A DNA stretch of 64,000 bases from Candidatus Methanoperedens sp. (lineage in GTDB: Archaea; Halobacteriota; Methanosarcinia; Methanosarcinales; Methanoperedenaceae): positions 1 through 64,000 of the forward strand of contig VEPM01000008.1 in the NCBI GenBank assembly GCA_012026795.1. Reading direction: 5' to 3'. Both the position numbers and the translations under genes were made by a program. Each line of letters begins with the position of its first letter. Positions within the stretch are counted from its first letter, which is position 1. The notes below the pieces were generated by a model. The model made no database searches and had not been told where the DNA came from. It saw only the letters and a program-made list of their open reading frames with translations. Of the stretch, positions 53,163 through 63,644 are shown one piece after another.

Positions 53163-55532
53163 TTAAGTTAATTTAGTATCTACGCCTATTCGTGAATGTA
53201 CTCTTACCTGTCCTGATTGCTCTGCATCATACAGGACCGTATCCCTGCCTAAAACCGATGTCCTGTCCATAATCAATGCCGGGTAAGTCAGTCTTGTATT
53301 TATGTCCAGGTATGTATGCATATCAAGGTAGAACCACGGTTCAAGCATTTTAAGACAATAACATGTATGCGCCGGTTTCTGCTCTTCGATTATCCTTTTT
53401 ACTGTATTTATCGTGTCTTCATCCAGGTTCGCATCCGGCAGTAAGACAAAGAACGAGAAAAGATCGTTTCCAAAAAGAATATCCGTTATTGTTTTTGCAT
53501 CAAACGGCGGGAAATACAGGTCTTTTACTTCCCTGCATGGCACGCATTTCTTATCTTCAGGGACCCGCCTGGCGTTGAAATTCTCAACTATGTATGGCTT
53601 CTCCTGCCTGAAATTTGCAATAATATCTTCAAGGCTTTCCTCCGGGTGTTTTTTTGTATATAAAAATAGGGCGATAGCCTCTTCCAATCCTTCTTTTGTA
53701 CCCCTTTTCTTATATAGCAGGATGGCTCTTCGGATATACAACCTCCTCATTTTTTCAGAAAAATTCTCATCCCATGTTATGGAAAGCCAGTACCCCAGCC
53801 ATGATAAGAACTCAGGAGGCGCACCCAGGGCATCGAAAAACCGTCCCAGGTGTTCTACTTTGAAATCTATCTCATAAAAAATGCTTTCAAATATTGAAAG
53901 AAAACGCTCAAGAAATTCCCGGCTTACAACATCTTCCTGGTAGATCGCAGGAAGATTATCAAGATATGAAAACCTTGGGAAGAATAACTGGATCGAATTT
54001 AAAACCGGTGACAGTGTTTCATTTCCGGTAAGTGAAATTTTAAACCAGAGGTATTGTCCCTCATTATCTTTCAGGAAGAGAGCATCCCTCCGGTATGTTC
54101 CCTGGATCGATGAAGATCCGGGCAGGCCTTTATGCCATTCGTTCTCATCTATATCTCCTATATTAGTATTGATATTATCTGAAATATAGTATGAGAAATC
54201 CACCTGTGTGCCTTCTTCGAACCTGCCTTCCAGGAGGAACCTGTGCCATCGTGTTTTTAAACTTCCGCTATTTATCGGTTTTGATATGTAATGACCTGAA
54301 AAAAGACCGCTCTTATCAGGATTATTGATTTTATTATACTTTAAATATACCAGTTTTTTTCCTGTACCATCAATAATATACAGGTTGCTTTTAGAATCAG
54401 TGATCAATCTTCCCGAAGCTCCCCTGTATGACCACATGGGAGAAATATCCTTTTGATCTATGATCTTATATATTGTCTGATCCTTTGAAATATCACCAGC
54501 AGCTTCCCCGACAAAAACCTGCTTTCGCGAATCAACTGCAAGTCCTTTTGGTGAAAATGGAATATCTATCGTTTCAGGTGTGTCTTCAATACAATATACA
54601 TTAAGGTTACAATCCTCTTCATTTACCTGTAAGTAATGAACTCCACCATCACTGGTAGTGATCAAAGCCATACCCTTATTTTCTTCAAGGGAGATTTTGA
54701 CGTATTTTCCAGCAACGGATACAAGGATGGTTTTTTCATCAGGGCCGGATATTGCTGCACCCATTAACCAGCCAATGTTGAGTTGATCCCTCAGGAAAGC
54801 CAGGAGTTTATCATTATCGATCCCCGGAACATTACGCCATTTGAACAGGAATTTTTTCCTGAATATCCCCACGCTGTTCTTATCAGTAAGGGTGTTCCGG
54901 CCAAGAACATAGATATCCCCGTCCTTATCTACAGCGATATCTGTCGGATCTGAATTTTTTCCAGGACTTATTGGCGGGAAATTTATATTTCCGGCCCTGT
55001 TGATCATCAGGATTCTTTTTTCTATTCCGCTATCTTCATCACTTCCCCCGTAATTTTCATTGCACTTTTCAAGGGCATAAATAACATCATCAGCTACTGT
55101 AATATCTATAATTTCATTAATCGGTGATCCGTTATGATCGGATACTATCCAGCGTATCTGGAGATTGCTTCTTGCAAGCGCAATTAACCTTCCCCTGTCT
55201 GCTATATATATCGAATCCTTATCTATAGCGATCCCTGAGGGGGATTCCAGTGTTAAAGGCAGCGCTCCCATATCACTGATAACCCCGCTGTCTATCTCAT
55301 AATTAAGTATGGACTTTGAATTTTTATCTGTTATGAAAATCCTGTTGCATCCGCCAACAGCGATATCACTCATGTCAAGACTATCATTATTTATGAGTTC
55401 ATCCCCGGATTCGTATATGTAAGTTGAGCTTAACCTGAGTTCTCCTCCTTCAATTGTGAGATTTTTAATATCCTCAGTATTACTCTCCCAGAGTTTTTGT
55501 GTATTGATGCATTTGAATCTTATCTCATCCAT
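53163..55532 (-). CDS. eCIS tail protein (gpI-type) fused to an N-terminal beta-propeller
   Basis: The 789-residue protein has about 400 residues of repeating NHL-like blades (GCNRIFITDKNSKSILNY, PSGIAIDKDSIYIADRG, PTDIAVDKDGDIYVLGR, KGLAVDSRKQVFVGE). A C-terminal phage tail-protein domain follows (YLDNLPAIYQEDVVSREFLE, RFLSIFESI, YIRRAILLYKKRGTKEGLEE). The latter type (P2 gpI/TIGR02242-like) belongs to the baseplate rim. The start overlaps the upstream baseplate gene by eight bases. Confidence 0.85.
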   Translation of the reverse strand: MDEIRFKCINTQKLWESNTEDIKNLTIEGGELRLSSTYIYESGDELINNDSLDMSDIAVGGCNRIFITDKNSKSILNYEIDSGVISDMGALPLTLESPSGIAIDKDSIYIADRGRLIALARSNLQIRWIVSDHNGSPINEIIDITVADDVIYALEKCNENYGGSDEDSGIEKRILMINRAGNINFPPISPGKNSDPTDIAVDKDGDIYVLGRNTLTDKNSVGIFRKKFLFKWRNVPGIDNDKLLAFLRDQLNIGWLMGAAISGPDEKTILVSVAGKYVKISLEENKGMALITTSDGGVHYLQVNEEDCNLNVYCIEDTPETIDIPFSPKGLAVDSRKQVFVGEAAGDISKDQTIYKIIDQKDISPMWSYRGASGRLITDSKSNLYIIDGTGKKLVYLKYNKINNPDKSGLFSGHYISKPINSGSLKTRWHRFLLEGRFEEGTQVDFSYYISDNINTNIGDIDENEWHKGLPGSSSIQGTYRRDALFLKDNEGQYLWFKISLTGNETLSPVLNSIQLFFPRFSYLDNLPAIYQEDVVSREFLERFLSIFESIFYEIDFKVEHLGRFFDALGAPPEFLSWLGYWLSITWDENFSEKMRRLYIRRAILLYKKRGTKEGLEEAIALFLYTKKHPEESLEDIIANFRQEKPYIVENFNARRVPEDKKCVPCREVKDLYFPPFDAKTITDILFGNDLFSFFVLLPDANLDEDTINTVKRIIEEQKPAHTCYCLKMLEPWFYLDMHTYLDINTRLTYPALIMDRTSVLGRDTVLYDAEQSGQVRVHSRIGVDTKLT

Positions 55533-57834
55533 TCACACCATCGCTCCTGCATTTATTTAGATCTTTGTTGATTATCACGGATATGCTGCCAGGATAAACT
55601 GTTGATATTTCTGAGGGCAACTTCAGGTTCCCGTTCGCATCAGGGCTTGAACCATTATCCCCTGAAATTGAAATCTTCAGGATACATTTGATCCCCTCGA
55701 TTTTCCGGATATGTTCGAAAATCTCAGACCTGGATACCAGCCTGCCTATAGGCCAGCCTTTTTTATCGAACCATCCTTTTACCGGATGCAGGAAAAGAGC
55801 GAGTTCTTTTTTTACGGTACCGGTCAATTCTTTTTCAGAATAACCTTTTACCGGGTCTATTGTCATACTCACATTGACACGGATAAATTGCGGGGACTCG
55901 ATATGGATTTGCGTTCCAAGAAGCCTGTGTTTATCCACATGGCGGCATATTGCATCAATAAATCCGGGCGGGGGTGAAGGCGGAGCAATAAATGTCTCGA
56001 TGGGTGTATATGGCAGTACGGCTATAGTGACTGAAGCCTTACTGTTTTCCCCATCTTTCTTATAATCCGGTATGGCTTTTGCTTTTGCCACCCTTAATCC
56101 GGGTGTGTTCATGGCGATATATTCAAAATCCCTGGAAGTGACGGCAGTATAAGGGATTTTCATGTCACGGAGACATCTTTCGATCGCATCGTCAAGGATT
56201 TCGGCATCTTTTCCTCCGGTTGATGGTTTATGGTTAACAATTTCCAGGGTGTGACCAATGGTTTTTTTCTCATTTTCAACTTTCCAGTAATATCCGGCTT
56301 TGAAATTTCCTTCACTCCCGCCGCCTACCCTGTATCTGACCGCTGTTATCTTGGATGATTCAGGCGGGATCCTGCCATTTAAACCATCCCCGAATTTTAT
56401 TTCCCCCGGTTCTTTATTAAGAATGTAATGATTATCATCGGGTCCCGAACCATCAAAGTCATCAACTTCTGTCCATAGCCCGCTGTACATTTTTAATTCA
56501 TGATCCTGTATTTTGACAGTAAAATCACAAACACCTCTCTCATCCATTACCATGCTTACTTTTGTTTTCAACGCATTAAGAAAAAGAAGAATTTTGTTCC
56601 TGTCATCGGATATTTCAATAATATCACCTGTCGCGTTCTTTTCGATATCTGCATGCTTTATCCAGTCAAAATAAAGCTTGTTTGCCAGGTATTTTAAAAG
56701 CCTTTGACTATCCCTGCCGGGTATCTCATTCCAGGCTGCAAAATATTCGTTATATTCACCGGAAACCGAAACCAGGAGTGTCCTGTCAAGAATGGGTTTG
56801 CAGGGTGATGTAAAGACCTGTGAAGGCATGCCATTACTGATATTGCTATTTTCGCTGGTATTACTGCTGGAAAATTCTCCGGTCCTTTTCCAGGTATTAT
56901 CTGCATTAATTGTCTTCCCATGTATCGCAGGAACTGTATTGATACTTATTGTTTCAATTCGCACAGGGTACTGGAAACCGGATTTTCTCAGGATGCATCT
57001 CAGCCAGGAATAAGATATATTATTTGTATCCTTCCATATTATATTCTGTGACGTAACCCAGCCTTTAAGATCATTAAAAATTATCCGTCCGCTTTTGTTA
57101 AAGCCCTCTGTCTCATCAATAATCGTTCCAGGATCGATAGTTTGCCATTTGCTCCCATCAGGAAGGATCGACATTTCCCAGGTAAATTCGGAAATGACAG
57201 GGGTTGATCCTTTTTCATCACCATGTTTCCCGGCATCTACCTCCAAGTCCTTTTCATAAAGATAGACCATAAAGCTGAGTTCTTCTGCTTCCTTATCAAA
57301 TCCAAGATAAAGAGTATTATTTTCATGATCCTTCATGCCAAATGGAGCATAAAAAAGGTCTTCCTGTTCATTTGCTCCTGTCCTGTCAAAGATTCCTCCT
57401 GTTTTTTCATCAACAATTACTTTTTCAAGATTTAAAGGAACAATACTGATTTTTTCGAGCAACTCAAAATACATAGTTTTGCCCGATATTTCTGTTCTTA
57501 TAACCTCACCTTCTGGCAATGGCAATTGTCTGCCAGACCTGAATGAAAGATCTACGATTGCAGGTTGAGGTGGAAGCGGCGTGAATCCCAGTAGTTTCAG
57601 GTATTTGATTTTATGACTATCCCGTATCAGGTTTATCCGGAATAATGTGGTCTCGGTTAACCAGGCAAAAAGGTCTATCAGCGTGATACCGGGGTCGCTC
57701 AGGTTATGGTCTGTCCACTGCGGCGCATATCTTGGGATGAGTTTTCTTCCCTCCTGCGCAAGCTGGCTGAAAGTCTTATCATCCAGGTTTTGTTTTGGCA
57801 GTACCATTGTTATCAACCACTTCCAGGTATCCAT
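55525..57834 (-). CDS. eCIS baseplate wedge protein (gpJ-like), smaller
   Basis: The 769-residue protein has the baseplate-J features: an N-terminal YAPQWTDHNLSDPGITLIDLF, a mid-protein EIKFGDGLNGRIPP and YRVGGGSEGNFKAG, and a C-terminal CxxxMKIPYTAVTSRDFEYI, TVAVLPYTP-like and IRVNVSMTIDP strands. In Afp-type particles two related large proteins form the wedge. The start overlaps the larger gpJ gene by 22 bases. An Afp12-like assignment is by position. Confidence 0.88.
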   Translation of the reverse strand: MDTWKWLITMVLPKQNLDDKTFSQLAQEGRKLIPRYAPQWTDHNLSDPGITLIDLFAWLTETTLFRINLIRDSHKIKYLKLLGFTPLPPQPAIVDLSFRSGRQLPLPEGEVIRTEISGKTMYFELLEKISIVPLNLEKVIVDEKTGGIFDRTGANEQEDLFYAPFGMKDHENNTLYLGFDKEAEELSFMVYLYEKDLEVDAGKHGDEKGSTPVISEFTWEMSILPDGSKWQTIDPGTIIDETEGFNKSGRIIFNDLKGWVTSQNIIWKDTNNISYSWLRCILRKSGFQYPVRIETISINTVPAIHGKTINADNTWKRTGEFSSSNTSENSNISNGMPSQVFTSPCKPILDRTLLVSVSGEYNEYFAAWNEIPGRDSQRLLKYLANKLYFDWIKHADIEKNATGDIIEISDDRNKILLFLNALKTKVSMVMDERGVCDFTVKIQDHELKMYSGLWTEVDDFDGSGPDDNHYILNKEPGEIKFGDGLNGRIPPESSKITAVRYRVGGGSEGNFKAGYYWKVENEKKTIGHTLEIVNHKPSTGGKDAEILDDAIERCLRDMKIPYTAVTSRDFEYIAMNTPGLRVAKAKAIPDYKKDGENSKASVTIAVLPYTPIETFIAPPSPPPGFIDAICRHVDKHRLLGTQIHIESPQFIRVNVSMTIDPVKGYSEKELTGTVKKELALFLHPVKGWFDKKGWPIGRLVSRSEIFEHIRKIEGIKCILKISISGDNGSSPDANGNLKLPSEISTVYPGSISVIINKDLNKCRSDGVNG

Positions 57835-60800
57835 TTTGCAGAAATATCGTGCTCGCCGCTATACAGGAGAGTATCAGCCGGGAGTTTGAAATTATCAGAA
57901 TTTCTTGTTATTTCGGTTAATTTTGAGCTATCTTCATCATAAAGTTGTATCTTAAGTTCACTTACATAGTCCACATCTTCTATCTTCTCGAACAATGGGA
58001 AAATGTCAGATATGCATGGAACTGCGCCGAAGTCCCAGCCTTTGCCTTCCAATCCCCCGAAGAGAGGATGGAGAAAACCTGTTATCTGCGACTTTGCTTT
58101 CTGCTCTATGACAGGTATAGTATCTATCTTATGAGTTACAAGAATTGCAGATACCTTCACCACAATATAAGAGGGCTGGACCACATTCAGTTTTGCGAGA
58201 TTGGAGCATCTCTCACTGACGTATCGTTCCACAATATGGCGCAGTTCAGGCGAAGGCACCGGTTTTGCATCCATGCTTCCGGGGACTATGACAATGGTAA
58301 TAGTTCCTGGCATATGCGTACCTTCTGCGCTGAGATTCGGGAGGATTTTTACCCTTGCCACTTTATTTGAGGCTTCTTTTACAAGCATCTGGTAATCCTG
58401 GAGGGCAACAGCCCTGTTCCTGTGTTTCAGGACAGAGGGCGCTCTTTTTGTAAGAGTATCAACTTCCTCCGTATCGGCTCCCCCGTCAGAAGCTACAGGG
58501 TTGTAAACCTTATCGACAAAAGCTATTGTGCCCTGGAGTTTTGATATCTTCCTGGCAGGAATATTCCCTGTCTTTCCCCCGCCTGTAGAGTATATGGCTT
58601 TGATATTGTTATACCCGATGGATGGTATCATGCCATGGACTCCATCCCCGAACCGGATTTCACCCGTAGTCCTGTCTATAATATAATGCCTGTCTTTTGG
58701 GACTGAATCAAGAAAATATGGGACTTCATCCCATTTCACCCAGAACTCTGTCACATTACCTGAATCGTTTTTTTTCTCATCGATATACTTATTATTGCCG
58801 AGTGCTTTCCTTTCGATTTCAGTAAGTGTGCCGTATTCATTTACGAGTATCTTTTCCGATAATACAGGTGTATTCATCAGCCTGAACACCTGGCGGCTTT
58901 CACCTGTGCTGGAACCTGTAATTTCATACGCAACAGTCCTTGACTGGAGAGCCCATGCGGAATTCAGGTATAAACCGAGAAGTTTTGATCTTGTGTGGAT
59001 ATCTTTCAGTTCAACAACCGGGTTTTGTACTGCCTGCGCCCTTATCCAGTACAGGTCATTTGTTGTGAATATTTTTTCACTCACCATTTCCCCGGATATG
59101 ACAAATTGTACCATTTCGCTTTTTATAAAGCCATTTGTTTCATCCAGGATATCAGGTTCAAGCCACTGGCTGTTCTTTGAGAGGTATTGCCATTTCAATG
59201 ATGGTCTTTTATTTTCACTGTAATCGGTATTTTCATCAATTGAAATGAAAAGACTGAAAGGCCCTCCTTTTAGCGGCTTATCAAACCCGAAATAAAGGGA
59301 AGGATAGTTATCCGGGATGGATTCAAATGGTTTAAAAGTCTTCCCTGTATTAAGTTCGTCCAGGCAGTTTTTAAATACAAGGTTATTTTTTGAAAGTATG
59401 TAATCGGGCTGATCAGCAGATTTGTCCTGTCCCGCGCTGTTTTTGATATAATTGATCCTTAAATTCGAAAGCATTGGAGGACAAAAGCTTCCGGGTTCAA
59501 CCTGGTTATTTTTGATCATGTATTCTTTTCCATAGTCTCCCCCTACAAGCCGCACGCGTATCCAGTATTTTTCCTGTCCGTTTACCGTTGTAGGTTTTGC
59601 AGTCGGCATGGATGGGATAATGATTTTAGGATAATCAACCGCTCTTTTTTGTTCTTCTTTTGCTGTGTCAATAACCGATGCCTTCTCTCCTGGCGTTTCA
59701 ATACATTCATCAATACCAGCCCAGTTATCAGGAGTATTTTTAAATTGCAGCTTTTCAAGACAATTCCATCCCATCCCGTCCCAGTACTCCCAGGAAAGCT
59801 GTGGATTGTTCGCGGTTTTTTTATCTGCTGCGGCAGACCCCGCTGTTTTTCCAGGGGTAAGATCAAAACTTATCTCTACAATATATCCGGTCTTTGAAAA
59901 AGCATCATCACATGCTATGTAAAATGTATTATATATCTGCGGTTTCTTGCCAAACGGATATATGTTTTTAGTAACATCCACAGGCACATCGTTCATGAAA
60001 GCCATATCAGGTTTGATACCTGGAGAATAGGGTGAAGTGGATATATCCAGTCCTGATATTTGCATATCCCTGGCCAGCGAGATCCTGGAATTTATTACCC
60101 TGCACCGTATCCATCGGCTTTTTATTCCATTAATCTCTATTTCACTTATCGGTTCATCCGTACTTTTGACCAATGGCAGCCAGCTTGATTTATTTGCAGG
60201 GGCCAGGATGTTCCATCTAACAGTTTTTATTTCCTTGCCATCGATCTTTTCAGTGACTTCTGTCCCATATTCCCATGAAAAATTAAGCGGATTTGAAAGG
60301 TTCTGCGATCCTTTGCCTTCAACCTGGATCCTTGCAGTTGTAACATTCAACCGGTTCTTATCCCCGATATAAAGTATATGTTCCTGCCGGTTCTTGCCCT
60401 CGAAGAATCCTGATGAACCTGTCCCATCTATGGTTACTGTATGATCAAATATTTCGTCCTGCTTATATACATTTAATCTGCCATTCTCGATCCTGGCTGT
60501 AAATTCATCAGTCCTGTCAATCAGGTCATGTGAAGCATCCGTACCGATTTCCAGTTTAACTTTACCTGTAATGTTATTTAACTTAAACAAAATGTCAGGA
60601 TTACCTGCAGAAGTTATTTTTATTATGTCATTACCCTGTTTCGTTATAGTTCCTGATCTTGCCCACTCAACATCATAATTCCGGGCCAGGAATTCCAGGA
60701 TACTGTTATTCTCATTCCCCGGAATTTCATCCCAGTTGAATAAATAATTGTTATCAATAATACTGAACACGGATACAAGTTTTGAAGGCGTGGCTATGAT

Positions 60801-61172
60801 ATTCTTCTCAGTTTCAAATAGCACCGGTTTTCCGTCAGCTCCCTGGCCAGCCACCTGTGTCAATGCAGGAATAAGTACGTTCTCAGGAGTGCCCTTGCTC
60901 AGCAGGAATGTGAGTGGGGCTCTTGCAGGACGGGCCGGGATCAGGGAAGCATTAATTGTCTCAAGAAAGGACAGGAAATGTCTTTGCGGGGCATCATTTA
61001 ATTTCTTAATAGCTATTTCAGACATTTGTGCAAATATTTTAGCAAGTGCCGCTCCCGGATCAGTATTAGTCTCATCTGTAAAAGTCCATTCCGGGGTGTA
61101 GTACGGGACCTTGCCTTTTATTTCCTGCAGGATAATTTCCATATTTTTTTTGATTACTTCAGGGCCGGGCAT
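57813..61172 (-). CDS. eCIS baseplate wedge protein (gpJ-like), larger
   Basis: The 1119-residue protein starts with VPYYTPEWTFTDETNTDPGA and LAKIFAQMSEI, the typical opening of the putative baseplate assembly protein family (TIGR02243-like). The core has EIRFGDGVHGMIPS and IKAIYSTGGGKTGNIPA, and the end has FLHPLFGGLEGKGWDFGAVP. Multiple beta-rich inserts account for its size. It is next to gp25 (six bases between), as in the Afp and PVC clusters. Confidence 0.9.
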   Translation of the reverse strand: MPGPEVIKKNMEIILQEIKGKVPYYTPEWTFTDETNTDPGAALAKIFAQMSEIAIKKLNDAPQRHFLSFLETINASLIPARPARAPLTFLLSKGTPENVLIPALTQVAGQGADGKPVLFETEKNIIATPSKLVSVFSIIDNNYLFNWDEIPGNENNSILEFLARNYDVEWARSGTITKQGNDIIKITSAGNPDILFKLNNITGKVKLEIGTDASHDLIDRTDEFTARIENGRLNVYKQDEIFDHTVTIDGTGSSGFFEGKNRQEHILYIGDKNRLNVTTARIQVEGKGSQNLSNPLNFSWEYGTEVTEKIDGKEIKTVRWNILAPANKSSWLPLVKSTDEPISEIEINGIKSRWIRCRVINSRISLARDMQISGLDISTSPYSPGIKPDMAFMNDVPVDVTKNIYPFGKKPQIYNTFYIACDDAFSKTGYIVEISFDLTPGKTAGSAAADKKTANNPQLSWEYWDGMGWNCLEKLQFKNTPDNWAGIDECIETPGEKASVIDTAKEEQKRAVDYPKIIIPSMPTAKPTTVNGQEKYWIRVRLVGGDYGKEYMIKNNQVEPGSFCPPMLSNLRINYIKNSAGQDKSADQPDYILSKNNLVFKNCLDELNTGKTFKPFESIPDNYPSLYFGFDKPLKGGPFSLFISIDENTDYSENKRPSLKWQYLSKNSQWLEPDILDETNGFIKSEMVQFVISGEMVSEKIFTTNDLYWIRAQAVQNPVVELKDIHTRSKLLGLYLNSAWALQSRTVAYEITGSSTGESRQVFRLMNTPVLSEKILVNEYGTLTEIERKALGNNKYIDEKKNDSGNVTEFWVKWDEVPYFLDSVPKDRHYIIDRTTGEIRFGDGVHGMIPSIGYNNIKAIYSTGGGKTGNIPARKISKLQGTIAFVDKVYNPVASDGGADTEEVDTLTKRAPSVLKHRNRAVALQDYQMLVKEASNKVARVKILPNLSAEGTHMPGTITIVIVPGSMDAKPVPSPELRHIVERYVSERCSNLAKLNVVQPSYIVVKVSAILVTHKIDTIPVIEQKAKSQITGFLHPLFGGLEGKGWDFGAVPCISDIFPLFEKIEDVDYVSELKIQLYDEDSSKLTEITRNSDNFKLPADTLLYSGEHDISAKWIPGSG

Positions 61173-61177
61173 TTTTA

Positions 61178-61573
61178 TTATTCTCCTTCCTTTAAGTAAA
61201 ACGGATAAACAAGATTAAATTGGGTATTTGTCGCACGTACCCTGTAATCGATATTTATGAAAAGCTTGCCTTCATCTGCCTGTCCTGCATCCGTGTTCAC
61301 ATTTATAAGTTCAATCCGCGGCTCCCACAGTGTAAGTGCGTCTCTTACGCTTGTCTCGATAAGGGACAGGTTTACCGCATTTATAGAACTAAAAACATAT
61401 TCGTGTATCCCACATCCGAATTCAGGACGCATGATGCGTTCTCCTTTAGCAGTTCCAAGGATTATCCTGATCGCTTCTTTGATATCTTCATCATATTCGG
61501 AAATGGCGATCTTTCCATTTTCATCGACCCTGACAGGGTACTTCCATCCTCTGCCAAGAAAATCCTTGCTCAT
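61178..61573 (-). CDS. GPW/gp25-family baseplate protein
   Basis: The 131-residue protein carries the gp25 signature: GWKYPVRVDENGKIAISEYD, IKEAIRIILGTAKGERIMRP with EFGCGIHEYVF, and RIELINVNTD. It belongs to the inner wedge and nucleates sheath assembly. It lies between the PAAR tip gene and the large gpJ gene. Confidence 0.95.
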   Translation of the reverse strand: MSKDFLGRGWKYPVRVDENGKIAISEYDEDIKEAIRIILGTAKGERIMRPEFGCGIHEYVFSSINAVNLSLIETSVRDALTLWEPRIELINVNTDAGQADEGKLFINIDYRVRATNTQFNLVYPFYLKEGE

Positions 61574-61600
61574 TTAATCCTCCGGTGATATTTTGGTTAT

Positions 61601-61903
61601 TTATCCGATCATTACAGTAGGGCATCCCATCACTATCGAATTAGGGGGCCCTGCTTCTGTGATCATGTCTCCCTGGCGGGCCGCAGGAAGGTTATTGATC
61701 AGGACTGTTGTGCTTCCCATGGATATTACTCCTCCGACATGCGGAGCAGGCCCATTGAACAGGGGGCATGTGTGAAAATCCGCACCCACGCGAAAAGCCG
61801 GCATCCCGCCGATTAGCACATTTGCACTTCCCGGACCTGGCCCAAGGGGGGTGCCGTGGCTTGTCATATCTCCTACTCTTGCTGCTGGCGGCATTGAAAT
61901 CAC
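61601..61903 (-). CDS. PAAR-repeat spike-tip protein
   Basis: The 100-residue protein consists of PAAR-type repeats: PPAARVGDMTSHGTPLGPG, VLIGGMPAFRVGADFHTCP, INNLPAARQGDMI and a final CPTVMIG. Three His/Cys positions can bind the metal at the tip of the spike. It follows the gpV-like gene by two bases. Confidence 0.95.
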   Translation of the reverse strand: MISMPPAARVGDMTSHGTPLGPGPGSANVLIGGMPAFRVGADFHTCPLFNGPAPHVGGVISMGSTTVLINNLPAARQGDMITEAGPPNSIVMGCPTVMIG

Positions 61904-61905
61904 TC

Positions 61906-62559
61906 CTAATTTATCTTTACGATTGATCCCTGGATAGTAAGAACAGCGCTGGATTTGAGGGTAAGCGACGTTGTACCCTCTATCTCAACAATATTTCCTT
62001 TTATTTTAAGTTCCATGGCGCTTTCGATGTTTATTGAATTCGCCACCGAATCGATCACGATCTTATTACTCCCGGTCTTATCAACTATCTCGATCTTTTC
62101 CTGGCCTGATGAGTCATCAAGCACTATCTTATGTTTCCCTTTAGTATGGATCTCGATTTTTTCCTTCATTGCGGTATCGTCATCATTAAAAATTATTTCA
62201 TGTCCGCTTCTTGATTTGATCTTCCTGATATTATTCTTCCCATCGCTGTTGGTTTCGGGAGGTTTATCCTTTCCATTCCAGAGAGATCCGATGACATATG
62301 GCTGGTTTATATCCCCGTGCTCAAATGCCACCAGCACTTCGTCATCAACTTCAGGATAAAAAACCATACCTCTTTCGTTTCCTGCCATGGGGCTTGCGAT
62401 TCTTGCCCAGTAGCTTTCATCCTTTTCTCCTCTCCATGGAAAATTGATCTTGATCCTGCCGAGTCCTTCTGTATCCTGGTTGCTTGTGACCACAGCTATT
62501 ACCACGCCATATATGTGACTGTCCTGCTGTGGACGCGGCAGCAGGTCTTGCATGCTCAT
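61906..62559 (-). CDS. gpV-like (VgrG C-terminal part) spike protein
   Basis: The 217-residue protein has an OB-fold (GVVIAVVTSNQDTEGLGRIK, FPWRGEKDESYWARIASPMA, YPEVDDEVLVAFEHGDINQP) and a C-terminal beta-helix of short repeats (KIVIDSVANSINIESAMELK). It forms the needle below the PAAR tip. The gene overlaps the gpD-like gene by four bases; in Afp and PVC the two parts are one VgrG-like protein. Confidence 0.93.
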   Translation of the reverse strand: MSMQDLLPRPQQDSHIYGVVIAVVTSNQDTEGLGRIKINFPWRGEKDESYWARIASPMAGNERGMVFYPEVDDEVLVAFEHGDINQPYVIGSLWNGKDKPPETNSDGKNNIRKIKSRSGHEIIFNDDDTAMKEKIEIHTKGKHKIVLDDSSGQEKIEIVDKTGSNKIVIDSVANSINIESAMELKIKGNIVEIEGTTSLTLKSSAVLTIQGSIVKIN

Positions 62560-63629
62560 AAAATACTCCTTCGCACAGTGATGGTGGTTTTATAACCCGC
62601 ATCGCCTATGGAATGCGTCGCTTTTGTTATGTAATATACGCCGCTGAACCGTTTCCCGACTTTTTCAATATTTACCGTTATTCCGGGCCGGAGTGAAGAA
62701 TCACCGATACATTCAAGCATACCTTCAATGAAACCTTTATTCCTTCTTTTTAATTCTGCTTTTGCAAGGTTCTTTGCTTCTTTCTGGGATCGTACAAGCC
62801 TTCCTTCAAGCTTTACATCCACTTTTGTTCCATTGGACTGTTCTATGATGCTATCAAAATCAGGGTTCCCAACGCTGCTCTTGATATCACTGATCGTGGC
62901 GGATTCGGAGATACTTTCTTTATCCTTTATGTTCCAGGCCGTTACATGTACTTCATTTACAAGCGATGCAGTGGTCATCCGCGGATTGAAATTGATGAAA
63001 TTTTTCCTGAACTCGAAAGTAAAATCTCCCCCGATGTTATCTCTGGGCTCACGAAAGTACAATTCTTTATTCCTGATGAAAAATTCATAACCAATCTCAT
63101 TAGAAAGCCTTTTTAAGAGATCATAATCCGTTTCATTTTTTATCCGTTCAACCTTCCCATGAGTTATTTCCGTGGGATCCACCTTTGCCGAAAGGCCATT
63201 TGCCTGTGCGATCTCCTGTGCGATCGTTGAGTAAGTTACTTCCGTATCAGTAAATTTTTTTGCTGTCTTTTGCATATCGTGTGAATGATCATAACCTTCA
63301 ACGCTAAGCGTTGGATTGCCGGTTGACTGGAAACCGGGTGTAAGTGCCTTGATTTTTCCTTTCATCATACCCTGTTTCTTTGATGTCGCATACCCGAAGA
63401 AAATCTCTACCTCTGTTCCGGGTTTGATCTTATCATCATCAAGCCACCTGAATTGCTGCGTCCGGATGTTGATCTCTTCATTTAATGACAGCCGGAACAT
63501 CGCAGGACTTTCCAGGTCTTCATCTATCTCAATATTTAAGATGCTCTCTTTTGGCGGGTATTCCTCGCCATTTTGTTTTATCTTAAATACGGGCGCATAA
63601 ATATCCATGCCTGAAATCGCTGTTGCCAT
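62556..63629 (-). CDS. gpD-like (VgrG N-terminal part) tail hub protein
   Basis: The 357-residue protein shows late-control gene D features: SPAMFRLSLNEE, KPGTEVEIFFGYATSKK, a hub middle with GYDHSHDMQKTAKKFTDTEV, YDLLKRLSNEIGYEFFIRNK and RLVRSQKEAKNLAKAELKRR. It makes the trimeric hub on which the gpV-like needle sits. It ends four bases into the next gene. Confidence 0.93.
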   Translation of the reverse strand: MATAISGMDIYAPVFKIKQNGEEYPPKESILNIEIDEDLESPAMFRLSLNEEINIRTQQFRWLDDDKIKPGTEVEIFFGYATSKKQGMMKGKIKALTPGFQSTGNPTLSVEGYDHSHDMQKTAKKFTDTEVTYSTIAQEIAQANGLSAKVDPTEITHGKVERIKNETDYDLLKRLSNEIGYEFFIRNKELYFREPRDNIGGDFTFEFRKNFINFNPRMTTASLVNEVHVTAWNIKDKESISESATISDIKSSVGNPDFDSIIEQSNGTKVDVKLEGRLVRSQKEAKNLAKAELKRRNKGFIEGMLECIGDSSLRPGITVNIEKVGKRFSGVYYITKATHSIGDAGYKTTITVRRSIL

Positions 63630-63644
63630 ATCATCACTCCAACA